A stretch of 64,000 bases of DNA from Hyphomicrobiales bacterium (GTDB lineage: Bacteria > Pseudomonadota > Alphaproteobacteria > Rhizobiales > Ancalomicrobiaceae). Below are positions 1 to 12,684 of this stretch, piece after piece; within the stretch, counting starts at the first letter, position 1, and each line of letters starts with the position of its first letter. A model generated the notes under the pieces. It ran no database searches. It was not told where the DNA came from and saw nothing but the letters and a program-made list of their open reading frames with translations. The translations under genes and the position numbers were made by a program. Where the stretch lies: NCBI GenBank assembly GCA_021286855.1, contig JAJTBO010000019.1, positions 1-64,000 on the forward strand, written 5' to 3'.

Positions 1-214
1 ATTCTCAATGGAAAAATCCGCGCTGCCCGGGTCAGTTCTCCGCGGAAATCAACACTCGGTCGCCTGAGGCTTTTTCCCAAGAGATCTTGCTGCGGCGCAA
101 GAAACCGCCGTCTGCTCCGTTGCGCGTCGCTGCCGCCTTTCTTATGGTCGCGCCGCCTGTCTCTTCCCCTCAGGTCGGACCGGCCACGAAAGCTCTTCTC
201 CCGAGGACGTCGCG
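1..214. other. Upstream region, no gene seen
   Basis: No convincing coding frame, RNA or strong hairpin is visible before the first gene. This stretch probably holds the promoter of the Anbu gene or the tail of an upstream unit that lies outside the window. Confidence 0.4.
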
Positions 215-964
215 ATGACTTATTGCGTGGGAATTCTGGTCCGTGAGGGCCTGGTGATGATCGCCGACACCCGCACCAACGCGGGCCTCGACAACATCGC
301 CACCTTCCGCAAGCTGAACGTCTTCGAACGCCCCGGCGACCGCATCGTGACGCTGGCCACCGCCGGCAATCTGGCGATCTCGCAGGCCGTCGTGTCCTTC
401 CTCACCGAGGGTCTGGAGAACTCGGAGACCGGCGAGACCGACACGATCTGGAACCAGACCTCGATGTTCCGCTGCGCCCAGTTCGTCGGCCGCGCGGTGC
501 GCGAGGTCTATCGGCTCGACGGCCGGATGATGGAGAACAAGAATCTCGGCTTCGACGTGACCATGCTGCTCGGCGGCCAGATCGGCTCCGGCCGGCTGCG
601 GTTGTTCATGATCTACGCCGCCGGCAACTTCATCGAGGCGACCACCGACACGCCCTATCTGCAGATCGGCGAGCACAAATACGGCAAGCCGATCCTCGAT
701 CGCGCGGTGAAATACGACTACGACCTGCAGGACGCGCTGAAGCTCGGCCTGATCTCGATGGATAGCACCATGCGCTCGAACCTCGGCGTCGGCATGCCGA
801 TCGACCTGGCGCTGATCCGCCGCGATTCGTTGAAGGCCGAGCTGAACTACCGCATCGAGGCCGGCGAGCCCTATTTCCACGACCTGCGCGAACGCTGGTC
901 GGCGGCGCTGAGAAAGGCCCATCAGGACATCCCGCGCCCGCCCTACGACCGCGAGGGACGGTGA
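215..964 (+). CDS. Anbu-type proteasome-like peptidase
   Basis: A 249-residue Ntn-hydrolase of the Anbu type, the bacterial relative of HslV and proteasome beta subunits. The protein begins MTYCVG, so Met removal would expose Thr as N-terminal nucleophile; this fixes the start. Asp18 (in ADTRTNAG) and Lys33 (in FRKLNVF) sit where the catalytic Asp and Lys of the proteasome fold are expected, so it looks active. Length is normal for the family. Known Anbu genes often neighbour a transglutaminase-like protease, an alpha-E protein and an ATP-grasp protein; none is visible here, but they could lie just left of the window. Natural substrates of Anbu are not established. Confidence 0.9.
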   Translation: MTYCVGILVREGLVMIADTRTNAGLDNIATFRKLNVFERPGDRIVTLATAGNLAISQAVVSFLTEGLENSETGETDTIWNQTSMFRCAQFVGRAVREVYRLDGRMMENKNLGFDVTMLLGGQIGSGRLRLFMIYAAGNFIEATTDTPYLQIGEHKYGKPILDRAVKYDYDLQDALKLGLISMDSTMRSNLGVGMPIDLALIRRDSLKAELNYRIEAGEPYFHDLRERWSAALRKAHQDIPRPPYDREGR

Positions 965-994
965 TCGGAGCGCCCCGCCGGGCGCTCCTCTCGC

Positions 995-1276
995 TCAATG
1001 CAGCCGGAAGATCCCGTCGACGCGGTTCCAGTCGGACGCCGCGATCATCCGCTCGTGCGCCACTTCGACCGAATGGATCGGCCCCTCCAACTCGCGATCC
1101 CAGAAGTCGAGGAACTTCGCCAGTTCCGGAAACTTCGGCGCGAGATCGTACTGCTGCCAGAGATAGCTCTGCAGCAGCAGCGGTCGATCCGGCATCCGGT
1201 AGAGAATGTGGGCGGTGGTCAGGCTGTAGCCTTCGAGCTGACGACGGAAGGCTTCGTCGATACGCAGGTCCGGCAT
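995..1276 (-). CDS. usg: Usg family protein
   Basis: A 93-residue cytosolic protein of the Usg family, first described next to trp genes in alphaproteobacteria; its molecular function is unknown. The recognisable core is LEGYSLTTA, WQQYDLAPKFPEL, FLDFWDRELEG, and the ending FRLH. The Met at 1276 was chosen over an upstream in-frame Met at 1330 because GGAGG lies just before it and the family starts here. It is divergent from the CbbY-like gene, with a perfect inverted repeat between them. No trp gene is adjacent. Confidence 0.85.
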   Translation of the reverse strand: MPDLRIDEAFRRQLEGYSLTTAHILYRMPDRPLLLQSYLWQQYDLAPKFPELAKFLDFWDRELEGPIHSVEVAHERMIAASDWNRVDGIFRLH

Positions 1277-1366
1277 GGATGCACCCTCCTCCGGCGCGAC
1301 GAAACGTCCGCGCCCGCCCCTTCCATGCAACGCCAGGACCGTTTATAAACCATTATCTTCAATGAC

Positions 1367-1396
1367 TTGGCAGCAGCTGTCGACGAGTGCTGCCAA
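1367..1396. promoter_or_regulatory. 30-bp dyad, possible operator
   Basis: TTGGCAGCA (1367-1375) and TGCTGCCAA (1388-1396) form perfect 9-bp arms, and the 12-bp spacer is centred on the palindrome GTCGAC, so 24 of 30 positions are symmetric. It lies between the divergent usg and cbbY-like genes, about 90 bp from each start. There is no T-run, so it looks like a protein-binding site rather than a terminator. The regulator is unknown. Confidence 0.5.
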
Positions 1397-1480
1397 ATCC
1401 TTCGGCTGCGACGATCTCGTCCTTGCCGACGCCTCTCCGGCACGCGACCCTCTTCGAAAAACACCGAGGAGGATCCGCCC

Positions 1481-2179
1481 ATGCCCCGACCGGCCACGCC
1501 GCTGTCCGCCCTGCTCTTCGACGTCGACGGCACCCTCGCCGAGACCGAGGAGATCCACCGCCTCGCCTTTCTCGACGCCTTCGCCGAAGAGGGCCTCGAT
1601 TGGGACTGGAGCGTCGAGCGCTATCGCGCGCTCCTGAAGACCACCGGCGGCAAGGAGCGCATCCGGCGCTTTCTCGACGAGACCGGCGTCGCCCGCGACG
1701 CCTTCCCCGACGACCGCGTCGCCCGCCTGCACGCCCGCAAGACCGAGCTCTACGGCCGCCGCATCGCCGAGGGTCGGGTGACGCTGCGCCCCGGCGTCGA
1801 ACGTCTGCTGCACGAAGCCCGCGACCGCGGCCTGCGGCTGGCGATCGTCACCACCACGACGCGGCCGAACGTCGACGCCCTGCTCGAGGCGACCCTGCCG
1901 GGCCGGGGCGCCGTCCTCTTCGAGACCATGGTCTGCGGCGACGAGGTCGCGGCCAAGAAGCCCGCCCCCGACGCCTATCTCGAAGCGCTCGCCCGCCTGA
2001 ACCTTCCGCCCGAGGCCTGCCTCGTCTTCGAGGATTCGATGAACGGCCTCGCCGCCGCCCGCGCCGCCCGCCTCGCCGCCATCGTCACGCCCGGCGTCTA
2101 CACCGCCCACGAGACCTTCGTCGACGCGACCGAGATCCTTCCCGATCTCGCCGCTTTCGATCTCGCCGCCTGGACGTGA
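1481..2179 (+). CDS. cbbY: HAD-family phosphatase, CbbY-like
   Basis: A 232-residue haloacid-dehalogenase phosphatase. Motif I is FDVDGTLAET near the N-terminus, where the first Asp is the nucleophile. TTTTRPN is motif II, AAKKPAPDAY carries the motif III Lys, and FEDSMNG is motif IV. The cap region with LLKTTGGKERI resembles CbbY, which dephosphorylates xylulose-1,5-bisphosphate, an inhibitor of Rubisco. No Calvin-cycle genes lie nearby, so the true substrate may be another sugar phosphate. The start at 1481 was preferred to an upstream in-frame ATG (1367) because GAGGAGG sits just before it and HAD proteins start close to motif I. Confidence 0.8.
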   Translation: MPRPATPLSALLFDVDGTLAETEEIHRLAFLDAFAEEGLDWDWSVERYRALLKTTGGKERIRRFLDETGVARDAFPDDRVARLHARKTELYGRRIAEGRVTLRPGVERLLHEARDRGLRLAIVTTTTRPNVDALLEATLPGRGAVLFETMVCGDEVAAKKPAPDAYLEALARLNLPPEACLVFEDSMNGLAAARAARLAAIVTPGVYTAHETFVDATEILPDLAAFDLAAWT

Positions 2180-2244
2180 GGCCGCCGCCCCGTCCCGATT
2201 TCGCACGTCGACCGGGTCGGTTCTCTCGAGTCTCGTTCACCCTG

Positions 2245-2271
2245 CTGGCACTCCCGATCGAGGAGTGCCAA
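2245..2271. promoter_or_regulatory. CIRCE element (HrcA operator)
   Basis: CTGGCACTC, a 9-bp spacer and GAGTGCCAA match the CIRCE pattern TTAGCACTC-N9-GAGTGCTAA with a G/C swap kept symmetric in both arms. It lies about 175 bp before groES. CIRCE is the binding site of the heat-shock repressor HrcA, so groESL is probably HrcA-controlled. Confidence 0.88.
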
Positions 2272-2288
2272 AAAAATCGTGCGCGCCT

Positions 2289-2315
2289 CTTGAACCGCAG
2301 GCCCGTCTCGCCCAT
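2289..2315 (+). promoter_or_regulatory. Candidate sigma-32 heat-shock promoter
   Basis: CTTGAA, 16 bp, then CCCAT resembles the RpoH promoter of alphaproteobacteria (CTTG, then CYTAT-like). It lies between CIRCE and groES. The match is by eye and the spacing fits; no other good promoter was seen here. Confidence 0.45.
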
Positions 2316-2446
2316 GTCTCGCCCACCGGCTCCGCGCCTCGCTCTCCGGCGGGTTCGCCGTATGAGCGCAGCGGCCGGACCGGACCGGGAGCCCCGAGCG
2401 GGTCCCACCAACCACTCTCTGTCCCTCGATTGGAGGATGAGCCCCC

Positions 2447-2734
2447 ATGAAGTTCCGACCGCTGCACGATCGGGTCGTAGTCAAGCGCATCGAAGCCGAG
2501 CAGAAGACCGCCGGCGGCATCATCATTCCGGGCACCGCCCAGGAGAAGCCGCAGGAAGGCGAAGTCGTCGCCGTCGGCCCCGGCGCCCGCGACGAGAAGG
2601 GCGCGCTGGTCGCCCTCGAAGTGAAGGCCGGCGATCGCGTGCTGTTCGGCAAGTGGTCCGGCACCGAGGTCAAGATCGACGGTCAGGATCTCCTGATCAT
2701 GAAGGAGAGCGACATCCTCGGCATCGTCGCCTGA
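2447..2734 (+). CDS. groES: Co-chaperonin GroES
   Basis: A 95-residue GroES, the heptameric lid of the GroEL folding chamber in the cytoplasm. It shows the N-terminal [12 protein letters not shown], the mobile-loop region [13 protein letters not shown] (about residues 18-30), and the closing motif [20 protein letters not shown] lies before the ATG. It is followed 61 bp later by groEL on the same strand and forms the usual groESL operon, preceded by a CIRCE element and a possible sigma-32 promoter. Confidence 0.98.
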   Translation: MKFRPLHDRVVVKRIEAEQKTAGGIIIPGTAQEKPQEGEVVAVGPGARDEKGALVALEVKAGDRVLFGKWSGTEVKIDGQDLLIMKESDILGIVA

Positions 2735-2789
2735 TCGACGCCTCGGATCGTTCCGCACCCTTTTTTTCCGCCATTCTCATCCGGAGTAG

Positions 2790-4601
<1,812 letters not shown>

Positions 4602-4617
4602 CGGACGCGCGAAATAC

Positions 4618-4648
4618 CGAGAGGGCGGCCCGACGGCCGCCCTCTTCA
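4618..4648 (+). terminator. Rho-independent terminator after groEL
   Basis: A 10-bp perfect stem GAGGGCGGCC/GGCCGCCCTC with a 4-nt loop, extended by an A-T pair, followed by a short pyrimidine-rich tail. It lies between the tandem repeat and the convergent cytochrome gene and could serve both directions. Confidence 0.7.
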
Positions 4649-4666
4649 CATCTCGCCTTTCGAAAG

Positions 4667-4996
4667 TCACGGCGTCTGGATGGTCTTCAGCCAGGCGATG
4701 AACGCGGCGATCTCGGGTTCGCTCATCTTCACCTGCGGCATCTCCGGATGGCCGACGACGACGCCCTCGGCCAGCGCCTCCTCGAGGCTCTCCACCGGAT
4801 ATTTGCGGCCGAGCTCGCGAAACGGCGGCGCTTCCGCCTTGGCGCTGACGCCGGTCGCGCCGATCGCGTGGCAGGGCGAACAGGCGTCCCGAGCGATCTT
4901 GCGCCCCTGCGCGACCGCCGCGTCTTCGCCCGCCGCCGTCCCGAAGGGAAGACAGACGACGACGCACACCATCGCTGCGAACACGCGCCAGTTCAT
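4667..4996 (-). CDS. Small class I cytochrome c
   Basis: A 109-residue c-type cytochrome exported to the periplasm. A hydrophobic signal peptide covers about residues 1-22 (MNWRVFAAMVCVVV, then a cleavage-like GTAAGE). The heme-binding motif is CSPCH (Cys39, Cys42, His43), and Met86 in GHPEMP is the likely sixth ligand. ATG at 4996 was chosen over the in-frame ATG at 5005 because GGAGG directly abuts the upstream one but is 9 nt from this one. It is divergent from the globin-like gene. The electron partner cannot be told from context. Confidence 0.85.
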   Translation of the reverse strand: MNWRVFAAMVCVVVCLPFGTAAGEDAAVAQGRKIARDACSPCHAIGATGVSAKAEAPPFRELGRKYPVESLEEALAEGVVVGHPEMPQVKMSEPEIAAFIAWLKTIQTP

Positions 4997-5170
4997 CACC
5001 GCCATCCTCCGCTCGAGATTCGGATGAACCGATTCGCCGAAGGCGACAAGCAGCGGCGGCGTCGCGACCCTGTCGAATTTTACGATGAATTCGACGCTCC
5101 ACCCTTCCCCCGACGCAAAACCCCGACGACACTCGTATACGTTTCACGAATCGCGGGAGTTCGGCGAACC

Positions 5171-5635
5171 ATGGAATTTTCGGACCGGATGAGAGACTTC
5201 GGCCTCGGGCCGGACCAGCAGGATCGCCTTCGCGCCTGGAGTTCTGCCCTCCTCGGCCATGTCGAAACGGCGGTCGAGGCCTATTACGCCCACCTCGCCG
5301 GAACCGCCTTCGCCGAACAGATGCGCGCCTCCGACATCGACGAGATCAAGGCGATGCGCGTCGCCCATTGGCGCCTGCTCGTCGGCGGCGACTTCGTCGG
5401 CGCCGGCCGCGACTATGCCGATCGATTCGGCCGCCGCCTGCTCGACGGCGGCTTTCCGCGTTCGATCTTCGTCTTCGCCGCCGAATGGTTCGCATTGGAG
5501 TTCACGGCCCGCGTCGACGCCGACCCGGCCATCCCGGACGCCGAACGCCCCGGCCTGCGCGACGCGTTGATCCGCGCCGCCTTCTTCGATCTCGCCCTTG
5601 CCGAGAGCGCCCGCGACATCGCCTGGATCGACTGA
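5171..5635 (+). CDS. Protoglobin-like sensor domain protein, heme His apparently lost
   Basis: A 154-residue single-domain protein resembling the globin domain of globin-coupled sensors. The segment AHWRLLVGGDF (residues 65-75) matches the family's HWxxLxxGxF block. In my by-eye alignment the proximal heme His, usually in a RIGxVHxxIGL-like stretch, falls on Leu90 (RFGRRLLDGGF, 85-95), so heme binding is doubtful. No output domain is attached. It is divergent from the cytochrome c gene. The function may be a heme-free sensor or scaffold, as in some stressosome proteins; this is inference. Confidence 0.65.
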   Translation: MEFSDRMRDFGLGPDQQDRLRAWSSALLGHVETAVEAYYAHLAGTAFAEQMRASDIDEIKAMRVAHWRLLVGGDFVGAGRDYADRFGRRLLDGGFPRSIFVFAAEWFALEFTARVDADPAIPDAERPGLRDALIRAAFFDLALAESARDIAWID

Positions 5636-5642
5636 CCGCGCC

Positions 5643-6179
5643 TCACGCCGTCGGCAGGACCCGATAGGCCCGGTCGACATAGAGGAGCGGCGGCCGCGCG
5701 TCGCCGATGCGGACCGCTTCGACCAGCCCGAAGAAGACGGTGTGCGACCCGACGTCGACGGATTGGGTGATCCGACAGTCGAGCGCCGCACGCGCGCCGC
5801 AGAGCAGCGGCGCGCCGGTCGCGCCCCGCTCCCAACGGCCGTGCGCGAAACGATCGGGATGATCGACCCCGCCGACCCCGGCGAAGACGCCGGCCAGATT
5901 CTCGTCGCCCTCGACCAGCGTGTTGACGGAGAAAACCCCGTTGGCGCGCAACAACGCATTGAGGCGTCCGGTGCGGTTGAGACAGATCAACACGGTCGGC
6001 GGAGCGTCGGTGACCGACGTCACCGCCGTCATCGTCGCGCCGCCCGCCCCGGCCGGTCCGTCGCTGGCGACGACGTGGACCGCGCCGACGATCCGGCTCA
6101 TCGCGTCGCGATAGTCTCCGCCGGCGACCGCGATCGACGTCGCTTCGCTCTCCTGCGCCTTCGACGCCGTGGGCTTCAT
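5643..6179 (-). CDS. Flavin reductase domain protein (RutF/HpaC-like)
   Basis: A 178-residue flavin:NAD(P)H reductase-like protein that would bind FMN or FAD and supply reduced flavin to a partner monooxygenase. Family blocks seen are VHVVASDG, the MTAVTSVTDAPPTVLICL core, SVNTL, FAGVGG, and SHTVFFGLVEAV near the C-terminus. The Met at 6179 was preferred because GGAG lies 7 nt before it, against 1 nt for the in-frame ATG six bases upstream. It is convergent with the globin-like gene, 7 bp apart. No partner oxygenase is adjacent, so substrate and pathway remain open. Confidence 0.75.
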   Translation of the reverse strand: MKPTASKAQESEATSIAVAGGDYRDAMSRIVGAVHVVASDGPAGAGGATMTAVTSVTDAPPTVLICLNRTGRLNALLRANGVFSVNTLVEGDENLAGVFAGVGGVDHPDRFAHGRWERGATGAPLLCGARAALDCRITQSVDVGSHTVFFGLVEAVRIGDARPPLLYVDRAYRVLPTA

Positions 6180-6713
6180 CTGCATTCTCCGAACCGTCCC
6201 TCTCGCGAGCGGGCATCCTCGCATGTGGAAATGAAGAAAAGTCCCAACGCGCGATCGCCCTCGATCCCGTCGTTCGTCGCAGTCTCGCGCCCGAAAGGAG
6301 CCGACATCGAGATCGCCGGGGAGCGCAACCCTCCGCCGGCCGACCGGCCATGCGAAAAATCGATCCGCTCCGGCCCGCTCGCCGATCTGGCGGTTTTCCG
6401 CCCTTTTTCACCCCAGAAAGAGGCCCCGCGCAAAGGAGCCATGCGGCGATCGCCGAGCCCGACGAAAGTCTGATGAATTTGTGGTCACGGATGATTATTC
6501 CTGCATCAGATGGATAAATGGAGAAAATAACTTTTACCGGAGGGATTTGACGACTTGAATTGTCTCATCCTAAGGTGCCGTCCACGATCTCGGCGGAATT
6601 GCGGCGCGTCTTCGCGCGCCGTCCGTCGCGAGTCACGGAGCCTGCCCGTGCGGCATTCGGACGCTGATCCTCTCGGATCGGCCGTCATCGTTCGATGGGA
6701 GCGTTCGTCCCCG
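6180..6713. other. Intergenic region before the liv operon
   Basis: A 534-bp gap with no convincing gene. The left half is GC-rich. It contains a small stem GGCGG-TTTT-CCGCC followed by CTTTTT (6389-6408), terminator-like on the plus strand although no plus-strand gene precedes it. The stretch 6470-6560 is clearly AT-richer and includes a possible promoter. Confidence 0.5.
6547..6576 (+). promoter_or_regulatory. Possible sigma-70 promoter of livH
   Basis: TTGACG, an 18-bp spacer, and TAAGGT lie in the AT-richer part upstream of livH. The -35 is good and the -10 weak, so this is tentative. Confidence 0.35.
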
Positions 6714-7631
6714 ATGGAAGTCTTTCTCCAACAACTCATCAACGGGATCACCCTGGGGTCGATCTATGGGCTGATCGCCATCGGTTACACGATGGTCTTC
6801 GGCATCATCGGCATGGTGAACTTCGCCCATGGCGACGTCTTCATGGTGTCGGCCTTCATCGCCGTGATCACGTTTCTGGCCGTCACCTTGTGGGCCGGCA
6901 TCGGATCGATCGCTCTGGCGCTCCTGATCTGTCTGATTTCCGCAATGGTCCTGACCTCGGTGTGGAACTGGGCGATCGAGCGGGTCGCCTATCGGCCCCT
7001 GCGCGGCTCCTTCCGTCTCGCGCCCCTGATCAGCGCCATCGGCATGTCGATCTTCCTGTCGAACTTCGTGCAGGTCGCTCAGGGCCCGCGCAACAAGCCG
7101 GTCACCCCGATGCTCTCCGACGTGGTGACGCTGGTCCACTCCGACGTCTACCCGGTCACCATCTCCTACAAGCAGATCATGATCTGGGTGGTCACCGCGG
7201 CGCTGCTCGCCGGCTTCTGGTGGCTCGTCCAGAAGACGCCGCTGGGCCGCGCCCAGCGCGCCTGCGAGCAGGATCGCAAGATGGCCTCGCTGCTCGGCAT
7301 CGACGTCGACAAGACCATCTCGCTGACCTTCGTCATGGGCGCCGCGCTCGCCGCCGTCGCCGGCGTCATGTACATGGTCTACTACGGCGTGGTCAGCTTC
7401 TCCGACGGCTTCACCCCCGGCGTGAAGGCCTTCACCGCCGCCGTCCTCGGCGGCATCGGCTCGCTGCCCGGCGCCGTCATCGGCGGCCTGCTGATCGGCC
7501 TCATCGAGGTCTTCTGGTCCGCCTACTTCACCATCGACTACAAGGACGTCGCCGCCTTCTCGATCCTGGTGGTGGTCCTGATCTTCATGCCGCAGGGCAT
7601 CCTCGGCAAACCGGAAGTGGAGAAGGTTTGA
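6714..7631 (+). CDS. livH: Branched-chain amino acid ABC permease LivH
   Basis: A 305-residue inner-membrane permease, one half of the channel that imports Leu, Ile, Val or related compounds. It starts [20 protein letters not shown], with many hydrophobic segments and the family motif GMVNFAHGD near residue 35. The [11 protein letters not shown] loop (about 190-200) is the ABC-interacting region. The long in-frame extension upstream was rejected as it lacks family similarity; GGGAG lies 12 nt before the chosen ATG. It is the first gene of livH-livM-livG-livF, with 2 bp to livM. Confidence 0.93.
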   Translation: MEVFLQQLINGITLGSIYGLIAIGYTMVFGIIGMVNFAHGDVFMVSAFIAVITFLAVTLWAGIGSIALALLICLISAMVLTSVWNWAIERVAYRPLRGSFRLAPLISAIGMSIFLSNFVQVAQGPRNKPVTPMLSDVVTLVHSDVYPVTISYKQIMIWVVTAALLAGFWWLVQKTPLGRAQRACEQDRKMASLLGIDVDKTISLTFVMGAALAAVAGVMYMVYYGVVSFSDGFTPGVKAFTAAVLGGIGSLPGAVIGGLLIGLIEVFWSAYFTIDYKDVAAFSILVVVLIFMPQGILGKPEVEKV

Positions 7632-7633
7632 TC

Positions 7634-10631
<2,998 letters not shown>

Positions 10632-10644
10632 GGGGAAGACGACC

Positions 10645-10995
10645 ATGTTCCAAGGCATTCTGCACGAGGAAGCCTCGATCTGGCTGTTCCTCCTCGTCAC
10701 CTGCGTGATGGGCGGCTGGGCCGCCTGGATGACCGGTCGCGCCATGGCCTCGACCTGGCGCTCGGCGGCGCATCTCGTCGCCTATCTCCTGATTCTCGGC
10801 GCGGCGGTCCGCTTCATCCACTTCGCCCTCTTCGAGGGAACGCTCCTGTCGCTGCACTATTATCTGGTCGACACCATCGTCGTGCAGATCGTCGGCGCCA
10901 TCGGATACCGCATGACCCGAACCGCCCAGATGGTCGACAAGTATCGCTGGCTCTATGTCGCCGACGGTCCGTTCTTCTGGAAAGATCGCGTCTGA
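10645..10995 (+). CDS. Small membrane protein of the liv operon
   Basis: A 116-residue protein with about three hydrophobic segments (residues 12-35, 42-62, 70-92) and a conserved-looking tail YRWLYVADGPFFWK. It resembles a small membrane protein of unknown function that often follows livF in rhizobia (I believe DUF6867, from memory). It lies 13 bp after livF on the same strand, and GGGGAAG precedes the ATG. A role as accessory part of the transporter is only inferred from position. Confidence 0.75.
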   Translation: MFQGILHEEASIWLFLLVTCVMGGWAAWMTGRAMASTWRSAAHLVAYLLILGAAVRFIHFALFEGTLLSLHYYLVDTIVVQIVGAIGYRMTRTAQMVDKYRWLYVADGPFFWKDRV

Positions 10996-11414
10996 AGCTA
11001 CGCCGACGAAAGTCGTCACGACGAACAGAACAGTCTTCGACGGCACGGCCGACGCCGCAAAAGCGACGTCGCGCCGTGCCGTCTCTGTATTGAGATCCCC
11101 CGGTCGCCGACCGTCCCGCCTTTTGCGACGCACAATCGTTCACCAAACTGCGGAGCGATCAAATATTACGCAACAAGGGGGATGACAACGACGCGGAAGC
11201 GGTGGAGAGTACGGCCACCGGACGGCGACGCCACCTCGCGACGAGAAGTGGCTCGCGCCTTCGATCGGTCGAATCGGACGGTTTCCGCCGTCGGCCGTGA
11301 CGAGGTTTCCCCTCGCCCCGAGGGGAAGGATGGAAAGACGCCGCTTCGGGCCGGGACGCCCGCGAGCGCGTGAGAGATCGACGTTCGAATGAACGCATGG
11401 AGAGGAGTAATCCG
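10996..11414. other. Intergenic region between liv operon and livK
   Basis: A 419-bp gap. It holds a long stem-loop (11039-11083) and otherwise shows no gene or clear repeat. The separation suggests livK has its own promoter, which I could not pinpoint. Confidence 0.5.
11039..11083 (+). terminator. Long hairpin after the liv operon, probable terminator
   Basis: GACGGCACGGC (11039-11049) pairs perfectly with GCCGTGCCGTC (11073-11083). Inside, CGACG/CGTCG and CGC/GCG continue the stem around an AAAA loop, with one bulged base. Only a short T-containing tail (TCTGTATT) follows, so it may act as a terminator or as an mRNA 3'-end stabiliser. Confidence 0.55.
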
Positions 11415-12530
11415 ATGCAGAAGATGTGGATGACCGGTCTGGTGCTCGCCGCGGGTCTCGCCTGGTCCGGCGCGGCGCTGGCCGACGTCAAGCTCGGCGT
11501 CGCCGGCCCGATCACCGGCCCGAACGCCGCCTTCGGCGCTCAGCTCAAGAACGGCACCGAACAGGCCGTCGAAGACATCAACGCCGCCGGCGGCATCCTC
11601 GGCCAGAAGATCGTCATGACCGTCGGCGACGACGTCTCCGATCCGAAGCAGGGCGTGTCGGTCGCCAACAAGTTCGTCGGCGACGGCGTCAAGCTGGTGG
11701 TCGGCAACTTCAACTCGGGCGTGACCATGCCGACCTCGGAGATCTTCGCCGAGAACGGCATCCTGCAGATCACCCCCTCGGCCACCAACCCGAAGATCAC
11801 CGAGCGCGGCCTGTGGAACGTCTTCCGCACCTGCGGCCGTGACGACCAGCAGGGCAAGCTGTGGGCGGACTACGCCAAGGCCAACCTGAAGGGCAAGAAG
11901 ATCGCCGTCGTCCACGACAAGACCACCTACGGTCAGGGTCTCGCCGACGCCGCTCTCGGCTTCATGAAGGCCGACGGCATGACCCCGGTCCTCTACGAAG
12001 GCGTCAACGCCGGCGAGAAGGACTACTCGGCCCTCGTCTCCAAGCTCAAGGCGGCCGGCGCCGACGTCATCATGTGGGGCGGCCTGCACACCGAAGGCGG
12101 CCTGATCATCCGTCAGATGCGCGACCAGGGTCTCTCGACCGTCATGCTCTCGGGCGACGGCATCACCTCGGCCGAATTCGCCACCATCGGCGGCGAAGGC
12201 GTGGTCGGCACCCTGATGTCCTTCGGCCCGGATCCGATCAAGAACCCGGCCGCCAAGGAAGTGATCGAGAAGTTCCGCGCCAAGAAGTACGAGCCGGAGG
12301 CCTACACCCTCTACTCCTACGCCGCGGTTCAGATCATGAAGCAGGCCGCCGAGAAGGCCGGCTCGCTCGACCCGAAGAAGATGGCCGACGCCATCCACAC
12401 CGGCATGACCTTCAAGACCGTGCTCGGCGACCTGTCCTACGACAAGAAGGGCGACCGCAAGGACACCGACTACGTCATGTACACCTGGAAGAAGGACAAG
12501 GACGGCAAGATCGTCTACGAGCAGAACTGA
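11415..12530 (+). CDS. livK: Branched-chain amino acid periplasmic binding protein
   Basis: A 371-residue substrate-binding protein of the Leu/Ile/Val family, which delivers ligand to LivHMGF. The signal peptide is residues 1-23 with a cleavage-like ALA-D. The mature N-terminus DVKLGVAGPITGPNAAFG and TPSATNP, TCGRDDQQG and VHDKTTYGQGLA are family blocks. The start at 11415 has GAGAGGAG at good spacing; a GTG/ATG slightly upstream is less suited to a signal peptide. It is separated from the transporter genes by about 420 bp and ends in a strong terminator, so it is a monocistronic unit. Ligand specificity cannot be read by eye. Confidence 0.95.
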   Translation: MQKMWMTGLVLAAGLAWSGAALADVKLGVAGPITGPNAAFGAQLKNGTEQAVEDINAAGGILGQKIVMTVGDDVSDPKQGVSVANKFVGDGVKLVVGNFNSGVTMPTSEIFAENGILQITPSATNPKITERGLWNVFRTCGRDDQQGKLWADYAKANLKGKKIAVVHDKTTYGQGLADAALGFMKADGMTPVLYEGVNAGEKDYSALVSKLKAAGADVIMWGGLHTEGGLIIRQMRDQGLSTVMLSGDGITSAEFATIGGEGVVGTLMSFGPDPIKNPAAKEVIEKFRAKKYEPEAYTLYSYAAVQIMKQAAEKAGSLDPKKMADAIHTGMTFKTVLGDLSYDKKGDRKDTDYVMYTWKKDKDGKIVYEQN

Positions 12531-12551
12531 GCTCGAACGTCCAGTCCCGAG

Positions 12552-12579
12552 GGGGAGGCGCGACGCGCCTCCCCTTTTT
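12552..12579 (+). terminator. Rho-independent terminator of livK
   Basis: GGGGAGGCGC pairs with GCGCCTCCCC around a GAC loop, followed by five T. Confidence 0.92.
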
Positions 12580-12684
12580 CTTTCCCCTCCTACGCCATTC
12601 TAGAATGGCGACGCTGAAAGCCGCCGCCACGGGTTCACGCCCGGCGCGGTCGCGCTTAGACTGCCCCGCCCGACGCACCGAAAA

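Noticed and set aside
6176..6442. Small minus-strand frame upstream of livH
   Set aside because: Low-complexity product, no ribosome-binding site, and it overlaps the start region of the flavin reductase gene.
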